Shown here: piece after piece, positions 7,443 to 12,428 of the stretch
Layout: each line of letters opens with the position of its first letter
Position numbering within the stretch: position 1 is the stretch's first letter
Assembly (NCBI GenBank): GCA_027623585.1
Contig: JAQBVK010000040.1
Span: forward strand, 1 to 12,428
Direction: 5' to 3'
Length of the DNA: 12,428 nucleotides
From: Planctomycetota bacterium
GTDB lineage: Bacteria; Planctomycetota; UBA1135
Translations under genes and position numbers: made by a program
Notes under the pieces: generated by a model
Databases searched by the model: none
Seen by the model: the letters and a program-made list of their open reading frames with translations, nothing else
Told to the model about the DNA's origin: nothing

Positions 7443-7446
7443 TCCT
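7443..7446 (-). promoter_or_regulatory. Ribosome-binding site (AGGA) of the operon's first gene
   Basis: AGGA on the minus strand is separated by 5 bases from the ATG at 7437. It supports that start over the longer frame that would run into the divergent HAD gene. Confidence 0.5.
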
Positions 7447-7467
7447 GCGGAAGCCCGCGTGGGAGCC

Positions 7468-7496
7468 ATCTTCCCGGTCCGGCACTCTAGAATCAA
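7468..7496 (-). promoter_or_regulatory. Possible sigma-70-like promoter of the five-gene operon
   Basis: On the minus strand TTGATT (7496-7491, 4 of 6 matches to TTGACA) is followed after exactly 17 bases by GAAGAT (7473-7468, 3 of 6 matches to TATAAT). Transcription would start near 7461 and give a leader of about 24 bases carrying the AGGA site. The spacing is good but the -10 is weak, and the true consensus in this organism is unknown. Confidence 0.3.
7488..7493 (+). promoter_or_regulatory. Candidate -10 element (TAGAAT) just before the HAD gene
   Basis: TAGAAT matches TATAAT at 5 of 6 positions and ends 11 bases before the ATG at 7505. A start about 7 bases downstream would leave a leader of only some 5 bases, and no Shine-Dalgarno is visible, so the mRNA could be nearly leaderless. 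No good -35 lies 16-18 bases upstream. Confidence 0.35.
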
Positions 7497-7504
7497 TCCG
7501 CGCG

Positions 7505-8173
7505 ATGGATTGGGCTGCGATCACTTTCGACTGCTTCGGCACCCTCGTCGACTGGCGCCGCGGCACGCGCGGGGCGCTCTCCGCGCTGCCGGCGCTCTCG
7601 CCGTGGCAGGATCGGCTCAGCGAAGTCATCGCGGCGCGCGAACGCGCGGAGCAGTCGATCCAGCGCGGACCCTTCCTGCCCTACCGCGAAGTGCTCGCGG
7701 CTTCGCTGGAGGAGGGTTGCCGCGCGCTCGGATTTGCGGTCCCACGCACCGAGGCCGAAGCCTTCGCGGATTCGCAGGCCGACTGGCCGGTCTTCGCGGA
7801 CACGCCCGACGCGCTCCGCCGCCTCGCGCGCCTCGCGCCGCTAGGCCTCCTCTCGAATTGCGACGCCGCCCCCTTGCGCGCCTGCGCCGAGCGCTCGCTG
7901 CGCGCCCCGATCGCGCTCTTCGTCGACGCCGCGCGCGCAGGCTCCTACAAACCGGCGCTTGGTCACTGGCAGGTGGCGCTGGAAGCCTTGCAGCTCCCGC
8001 CCGAGCGCGTGCTGCACGTGAGCGCCTACGGCTTCTACGACCTCGAGCCCGCTCACGCGCTCGGCTTCGGACTCGCTTTCATCGCGCGCGACGGGGAGCA
8101 GGCGCCGCAGGGACTCCCGCTCGCGCACCGCGCGATGAATCTCACCGAGCTGGCGGACCAGCTCGGTGTTTGA
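7505..8173 (+). CDS. HAD-superfamily hydrolase, haloacid dehalogenase type II-like
   Basis: The 222-residue product has the four HAD motifs. Motif I is FDCFGTL, with nucleophile Asp9. Motif II is LLSNCD, with Ser117. Motif III is SYKPALGHW, with Lys149. Motif IV is FYDLEPAHALGFG, with Asp179. A helical cap region lies between motifs I and II (about 20-95), as in L-2-haloacid dehalogenases. The second Asp of phosphatases (DxD) is replaced by Phe11, which fits the dehalogenase branch (DxYGT/DxFGT), where no acid/base Asp is needed. Many genes so annotated have unknown substrates, so dehalogenase activity is not established. The ATG at 7505 starts three codons before the first strand; an in-frame ATG at 7436 would add 23 polar residues, overlap the divergent ATPase start by two bases and disrupt the promoter spacer. 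It is convergent with the tricorn homologue. Confidence 0.85.
   Translation: MDWAAITFDCFGTLVDWRRGTRGALSALPALSPWQDRLSEVIAARERAEQSIQRGPFLPYREVLAASLEEGCRALGFAVPRTEAEAFADSQADWPVFADTPDALRRLARLAPLGLLSNCDAAPLRACAERSLRAPIALFVDAARAGSYKPALGHWQVALEALQLPPERVLHVSAYGFYDLEPAHALGFGLAFIARDGEQAPQGLPLAHRAMNLTELADQLGV
8143..8171 (+). terminator. Hairpin terminator candidate overlapping the HAD stop
   Basis: CACCGAGCTG (8143-8152), loop GCGGAC, CAGCTCGGTG (8159-8168) form a perfect 10-bp stem followed by TTT at 8169-8171. The hairpin codes for the last residues of the HAD protein and its T-run enters the TGA. The T-run is short, so termination strength is uncertain. It also lies 20 bases beyond the stop of the convergent tricorn gene and could slow opposing transcripts. 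Confidence 0.5.
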
Positions 8174-8187
8174 TCGACCGCAGGCTG

Positions 8188-11100
8188 CTAGCGCAGCAGA
8201 CGCATGCCGACTTCGATGGCTTTGTCGAGCTGCCGGTCGAGACCGGCGGCGTAATCCTGCGGCAAGTTCTCGACCGCGTGGTCAGGCGGACAGCCGTTGT
8301 GCTCCATGTTGGTGTGCGTGCCGTCGTTCACGTACCAACCGCGGAACGGAAGCCGCACGGAAGAGCCGTCCTGCAGGCCCGCGCCTCCGGTGGAGATCAC
8401 CGCGCCGTAGGTCTGTTTGCCGACCACTGGCCCGCGCTTGAGAGTGCGAATCGCCCAGGAGAAGATTTCGGCGTTGGAGTAAGAGTTCTCGTTGCAGAGC
8501 ACGACGATCGGCTTGTCCCACCGCGCGAAGATCAGGCGATCGAGGGGATACCCCTCACCGCCGCCGCGCGGCACCGTGATCGCGTGATCGGTGCCCATCA
8601 GCATCGTGAGCATCATGTCGGTGGTCCAACCGCCGCCATTTTCACGCACGTCGATGATCAAGCAGTCCTTACCCTCGCCCGCGTCGGTGATCGCGCGTTC
8701 GAACTCGATCAAGCTCGGCGTGCCCATCGCTTCGACGTGAACGTAGCCGATGCGTCCGCCGCTGAGTTCCTCGGAACGCGCGCGGCTGATGCGCTGGAAG
8801 CGCTCGTAGAGCGAACCGTTGACCGATCCGGTCGGACGAATCGCCACTTCGCGCTCCTCGCCAGCGGCATCGCGCACGGCCAGCAGCGTCTCACGGCCCG
8901 AAGTCCCGGCCATCATGCGATCCCAGCTGCTGCCCTCCAGGTAGGCCTCGCCGTTGACGGACAACACGACGTCGCCGGGAGCGAGACGGCTGATCGCGCG
9001 TGCAGCCGGCGCGTCCGGCAGGACTTCGAGTACGCGACGGCCCGGTCCAGCGAAGTGTTCGTCCCACAGCACGCCGAGCCAGCCGGTGCGAGTGGAGTCG
9101 GTCTCCGCCGCTGCGGTGCGCCCGAGGCCACCGCCGCTGAAGCCCATGTGACTGGAATTCATTTCACCGAGCATCCAGTTCACCATTTCGTCGTAGTCCT
9201 CGCGCGTGCTGGCAGCGAGGGCGATCGGTTCCCACTTCGCGAGCGAGGCAGCCCAGTCATGGCCGTGGAAACCGGAGTCGTAGAAGTTGCGGTCGAGCGC
9301 GCGCCAGGCCTCGCGCATCACTTCGGTGAGCAGCGCGCGGCGATCCTGGCGGTGCGTGTGCTCGAACGCGTAGCTCGTGGCCTTGCCCGAACGTCCGGTC
9401 ACGGCGCCGCGGCTGAGATAGAAGATCTCTTTCTCATGGCGCGTGAAGGAAGACACCGGATTCGCCTCGACGCGTTCGACGTCTCTGTCGAAAGCCTTCA
9501 CGGAGAACATGCCGCGTTCGCCGTCGCTGCCTGAATTGAGCTGAGTGCCGACGGAAGCGTTGAAGTACACGAGATCCGAGTCGGCATTCCAGCCGAGCAC
9601 GCTCTCGTTGCCTTCGCGGCGGGTCAGCCGCTGCACTCTCCGGGTGAGGCCGTCCCAATCGATCTCGATCGGATCCACTTTCGGCGCCTCCTGCTCGCGT
9701 TCGAGCGCGAACTTCCAGCGCGTTTCGCCGTGCGACGCCTCGCCGCTGAGCTTGCCGTCCTCGTCGAGGGTAAGAGTCAGGGTCACCGGATCGGTACTGC
9801 CCCAGCGCGCGCTCAATTCCTTCTTCTCCTTGTCCCAAGTGACTGCTTCCAGAGTTCCAGTGTGCAGGGCGGAGTCGAGCGTCGCGGTCAAGGCATCGGC
9901 CTCACCGGCGCTCACGGTCAGAGTGGCCGGCACACCGGCTTCACTCGCGGGAGCGGCCCCCGTCACGGTGCCCTTCCAAGTTCCGACCGCAGGGTGCACC
10001 TTCGGTTCGGACTTCTTCTCCTTGGCCTTGTCCTTCTCCGCCTTCTCCTCCGCCTCCTTCGCTTCGAGCCGCTCCTGCTCGGTGCGGTCCACGTCCTCGG
10101 CGCGCAACCACGCGACCCAGATGTCGGTTTCGTCGAGCATCAAACGACGCGACGTGAACGCGATCTTCCGTCCATCCGGCGACCAACGCGGACTGCCGTC
10201 GTTGTCGGGGTGACGCGTCAGGTTGTAGGGCTTCACACCGGGCGTCTTGGCGTCGAGACCTTCGACGTCCACCAACGCCAACCAGATCTCGTCGTTGAAG
10301 TCGTCGTCGGATTGCGCGTACGCGAGCCAGCGTGAATCCGGCGACCAGTCGTACTCCGCCGCGGAGAATGAATCCGTGATCGTGCGGCGTTCGGCCAGCG
10401 TAGTCGGGTCGCCGACCACCAGGCGTCCGAGCCCGACGTTCCATGCCAAGGTTTTTCCGTCAGGAGCGAGGCCGAGGTTGTATTCGTCCGCGGCGGTGTG
10501 GGTGAGGCGCTCCTCGATGAACTCGGTCGCCTTCCAGAAGGCTTCATCCTCACGCGCAGGGCGCACGCGATAGACCTCCGCGTTGCCGTCGCGTTCGCTG
10601 ACGAACAGCAACGCCTTGCCCTCGTCCACCCACACCGGTTCGGAATCCGGCGCCGGGTGCGTGGTAACGCGCGCGCTGCGACGGATTTCGTCGTGTTTTC
10701 GCAGCACGTAGACGTCGCCGTCCGCTTCGAAGGCGATGCTTTCACCGTCGGGCGACACCGCCAGCCCGCCGCCGGCGCTGCTGACCGTGACTTCCATCTC
10801 GTTCGGCACCGAAGGATCGAAGGGCCCGTAAACCGGCAAGGGCCGCGCGGCACCGGTCGCGGTCTCGATCATGACGAATCCCGCGTCGAGCTCCGCCACG
10901 ATCGCGCGGCCGCTCGCACTCACGTTCGGATTGCGCAAGCTGCGCCCGCCTGGGTGGTAGACGAGACGCGCCGCGCCGCCGCTGCGCGCCATCGTCCACA
11001 AGCCCAGATCACGACCGCCTTCGTTTCCCGCACAAGCGCGGTCGGAGAGGAACCAGATCGTCGCGCCGTCGGGCGAGAGCATGGGTTCCAGATCGTTCCC

Positions 11101-11781
11101 GTCAAAATTCGTGAGTTCACGATGCTCGCCGCTCTGCAGGTCCGCGATCCAGAGATCGCTGTTCGCGGCGCCGCGGTAGGCGCGCCGGTGCGGATCGCCG
11201 TGGCCACGTTCGTAGACCAGCCAGCGGCCGTCGGCGCTGAGGGTCGGACGGTTCATCGCCCAGTCGCCGAGGACTTCCGGCGTGCGACCATCACGATGGA
11301 CCACCCACGCGCCTTGATCGCGCCGTGAGTAGCGACGGTCGCGCTGCGCGCCGATCAGCAGGCGTTCGCCGTCGATCCAGCCGTGCAGGGATTCGCTTTC
11401 AGAGTTCCAGGTCAGACGCTCCGCGATTCCGCCTTGCGCCGGCATCACGAAGACGTCGGTGTTGCCGTGACGCGTCGAGAGGAAGGCGAGCGTGCCGCCG
11501 TCGGGAGAGAAGGCCGGCCGCCCGTCGTAGGCGTCGTGAGCCGTGAGTCGCGCGGCGAGTCCGTCGCGGATCGAAGCCACCCAAACGTCACCCTGATGGC
11601 TGAAGGCCACCCGCTCCCCATCGGGTGAGAGCGCCGGGTAGCGCGGCAGCGTCAGCTCCGGCGGACGGGACGGATCCTGGGGCGCTGCGGCCCACTCCGC
11701 CTCGGAGGCCAGAGGGCCAGGTCGCGAGGCGCAGGCGAGACAGGCCGCCAAGGCAAGGAAGCGGGGCGCAAGGGGGAGCAT
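8188..11781 (-). CDS. Tricorn protease homologue, S41-type, lipoprotein with inserted domain
   Basis: The 1197-residue product follows tricorn architecture. A lipoprotein-type signal is present (LAAC, Cys14). A first propeller with SPDG repeats covers about 45-310 and a second about 335-800. The C1 domain (about 812-890) has SSH at 876-878, PDZ covers about 895-985, and the C2 domain about 1005-1197 has the S41 core NENSYSNAEIF. By alignment with tricorn, the catalytic tetrad should be Ser877, His878, Ser1102 and Glu1160 (MEHNGCPPD). Tricorn cuts peptides from larger proteases, and the propellers gate substrate entry and product exit. The signal predicts an envelope location, unlike archaeal cytosolic tricorn. 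An insertion of about 135 residues (563-697) interrupts the second propeller: a Lys/Glu-rich charged stretch, then a beta-rich domain starting GTWKGTVTG. The ATG at 11781 directly precedes the signal. The gene stands alone. Confidence 0.92.
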   Translation of the reverse strand: MLPLAPRFLALAACLACASRPGPLASEAEWAAAPQDPSRPPELTLPRYPALSPDGERVAFSHQGDVWVASIRDGLAARLTAHDAYDGRPAFSPDGGTLAFLSTRHGNTDVFVMPAQGGIAERLTWNSESESLHGWIDGERLLIGAQRDRRYSRRDQGAWVVHRDGRTPEVLGDWAMNRPTLSADGRWLVYERGHGDPHRRAYRGAANSDLWIADLQSGEHRELTNFDGNDLEPMLSPDGATIWFLSDRACAGNEGGRDLGLWTMARSGGAARLVYHPGGRSLRNPNVSASGRAIVAELDAGFVMIETATGAARPLPVYGPFDPSVPNEMEVTVSSAGGGLAVSPDGESIAFEADGDVYVLRKHDEIRRSARVTTHPAPDSEPVWVDEGKALLFVSERDGNAEVYRVRPAREDEAFWKATEFIEERLTHTAADEYNLGLAPDGKTLAWNVGLGRLVVGDPTTLAERRTITDSFSAAEYDWSPDSRWLAYAQSDDDFNDEIWLALVDVEGLDAKTPGVKPYNLTRHPDNDGSPRWSPDGRKIAFTSRRLMLDETDIWVAWLRAEDVDRTEQERLEAKEAEEKAEKDKAKEKKSEPKVHPAVGTWKGTVTGAAPASEAGVPATLTVSAGEADALTATLDSALHTGTLEAVTWDKEKKELSARWGSTDPVTLTLTLDEDGKLSGEASHGETRWKFALEREQEAPKVDPIEIDWDGLTRRVQRLTRREGNESVLGWNADSDLVYFNASVGTQLNSGSDGERGMFSVKAFDRDVERVEANPVSSFTRHEKEIFYLSRGAVTGRSGKATSYAFEHTHRQDRRALLTEVMREAWRALDRNFYDSGFHGHDWAASLAKWEPIALAASTREDYDEMVNWMLGEMNSSHMGFSGGGLGRTAAAETDSTRTGWLGVLWDEHFAGPGRRVLEVLPDAPAARAISRLAPGDVVLSVNGEAYLEGSSWDRMMAGTSGRETLLAVRDAAGEEREVAIRPTGSVNGSLYERFQRISRARSEELSGGRIGYVHVEAMGTPSLIEFERAITDAGEGKDCLIIDVRENGGGWTTDMMLTMLMGTDHAITVPRGGGEGYPLDRLIFARWDKPIVVLCNENSYSNAEIFSWAIRTLKRGPVVGKQTYGAVISTGGAGLQDGSSVRLPFRGWYVNDGTHTNMEHNGCPPDHAVENLPQDYAAGLDRQLDKAIEVGMRLLR

Positions 11782-11876
11782 CCGGGCAGGTTAGCGCCCT
11801 CTTCTGACTCCAGCCGAGGCCCGGTTCCCGCCGATGGAGTCCTGCCTGCTCCCGCCGGAGCTGGCCGCATTGACGC
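11782..11876. promoter_or_regulatory. Divergent intergenic region with dyad and possible ECF-like promoter
   Basis: This 95-bp spacer separates the tricorn gene (minus) from the membrane protein gene (plus). It contains a 7-bp inverted repeat, GACTCCA (11806-11812) and TGGAGTC (11835-11841), whose half-site centres are 29 bp apart, about three helical turns. That would fit a dimeric regulator. On the minus strand GGAACC (11828-11823), 15 bases, then TCAGA (11807-11803) loosely resembles an ECF sigma promoter for the tricorn gene, though the spacing is slightly short. Neither signal is strong, and no close Shine-Dalgarno precedes either start. Confidence 0.25.
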
Positions 11877-12428
11877 GTGTCCCCTTTCCTCCGCCTCCTT
11901 CGGCCGAAGCCGTCCGCGGCCTCGTCCGCGGCCGCACTGGGGCGCAAGCGCTACGCCGCTCGCTTGTTCACGGACGTCGTGCGCGCGCTGTATCGATACG
12001 AAGTCAGCGCAGCAGTCGGGCACTTCTTGACCGTCGCACTGGTGGCTTGGTTCCTGTGGGGTCAGGTCTCGAACGTCGTCCTGCTCTGCCTGGTTGGCGC
12101 GGTCTGGGCTTGCGCCATCCTGCGCCTGATTCTGCAGGCGCGCTTCAACCGCCGCCGTCAACAGCCGACGACGGTTGATCTCCAACTGCACTCCTTGGCG
12201 ATCCTCGGCAGTGCGGCGGCTTGGAGCATCGGCGTGCTCACGATGCTGCCGGAACTCAACCCGGCCTATCGCTCCTTCATGATGATGGTGCTGGCGGGAT
12301 TGACCGCGGGTTCGCTGGTCACGCTCTCGACCCGCTTCGGCTCCTTCGCGCGCTTTTCCTGCACCCTGATTCTGCCCTCCGCGATCGCGCTTACGGCCGA
12401 TCAGGGTCCGATGGACGGACAGATCGCG
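11877..12428 (+). CDS. N-terminal membrane region of a probable signalling protein (3' end cut)
   Basis: The frame opens after a TGA at 11871-11873 and runs through the window end, giving 184 visible residues. The first start is GTG 11877; TTG 11964 and GTG 11979 are alternatives. After a basic stretch (LGRKRYAARL), at least five hydrophobic spans follow, near residues 47-62, 66-86, 103-122, 132-152 and 159-174. This pattern, with RALYRYEV before the first span, RFNRRRQ after the second and AGLTAGSLVTLS in the fourth, resembles the membrane sensor (MASE-like) regions before histidine kinase or GGDEF/EAL domains. The output domain lies outside the window, so function is not shown. A GGAG at 11857-11860 is 16 bases before the GTG, rather far for a ribosome-binding site. 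Codon use (G/C third positions) and hydrophobicity favour this frame over two competing open frames here. Confidence 0.65.
   Translation, partial: MSPFLRLLRPKPSAASSAAALGRKRYAARLFTDVVRALYRYEVSAAVGHFLTVALVAWFLWGQVSNVVLLCLVGAVWACAILRLILQARFNRRRQQPTTVDLQLHSLAILGSAAAWSIGVLTMLPELNPAYRSFMMMVLAGLTAGSLVTLSTRFGSFARFSCTLILPSAIALTADQGPMDGQIA

Noticed and set aside
6568..9534. A 988-codon open frame on the plus strand across the ABC, HAD and tricorn genes
   Set aside because: It crosses three well-identified genes on both strands, its translation is compositionally odd (Arg/Ala/His-rich) with no domain, and GC-rich DNA often leaves such antisense frames open.
11870..11875. TTGACG as a -35 box for the right-end gene
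   Set aside because: It lies directly before the GTG start, and 17 bases downstream there is no -10-like element.
11834..12178. A 114-codon plus-strand frame at the right end
   Set aside because: The product is Pro/Arg-rich without a family, and the frame starting at 11877 gives a coherent multi-span membrane protein through the window edge.
11652..12191. Minus-strand frames upstream of the tricorn gene
   Set aside because: They overlap both the tricorn N-terminus and the membrane protein gene, with low-complexity translation and no start context.

Overview
This is a GC-rich bacterial window with G/C-heavy third codon positions. It holds nine protein genes packed almost end to end, two of them cut by the window edges. 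I see no tRNA, rRNA, CRISPR, transposase or phage gene, and no gene-free stretch longer than 300 bases; the largest gap is 95 bp. Signal peptides, lipoprotein signals and a tricorn-type protease indicate a bacterium with an elaborate cell envelope. The mix of FG-GAP/VCBS proteins, PDZ lipoprotein and bacterial tricorn homologue would suit a Planctomycetota-like or similar deep-branching environmental lineage. That placement is a guess from style, not shown by any marker gene.

Layout. (1) Plus strand, 2-1581: the 3' part of an EVE-domain protein, overlapping by ATGA a RlmI-type 23S rRNA cytosine-5 methyltransferase. (2) Minus strand, 7437 down to 1583: a five-gene operon in which every junction is a 4-bp start/stop overlap. 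In order it encodes an ABC ATPase, an ABC-2-like permease, a lipoprotein with two PDZ domains, and two secreted FG-GAP/VCBS proteins that look like paralogues. (3) Plus strand, 7505-8173: a HAD-superfamily hydrolase, divergent from the operon across 67 bp. (4) Minus strand, 11781 down to 8188: a 1197-residue tricorn-protease-like lipoprotein with an inserted small domain. (5) Plus strand from 11877 to the edge: the N-terminal multi-span membrane region of a protein that resembles sensor kinases or GGDEF proteins.

How the genes fit together. The operon is the most interesting unit. An ABC transporter is translationally coupled to three predicted envelope or extracytoplasmic proteins, so it may assemble, move or monitor them. 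I know no named system with this gene set, and the function is inference. The EVE/RlmI pair is a plausible RNA-modification module, because EVE domains bind modified bases and RlmI makes 5-methylcytosine.

Regulation. The 67-bp and 95-bp divergent spacers are the natural promoter regions. A perfect 10-bp hairpin at the end of the HAD gene is the best terminator candidate. Both convergent junctions are very tight (1 bp and 14 bp).
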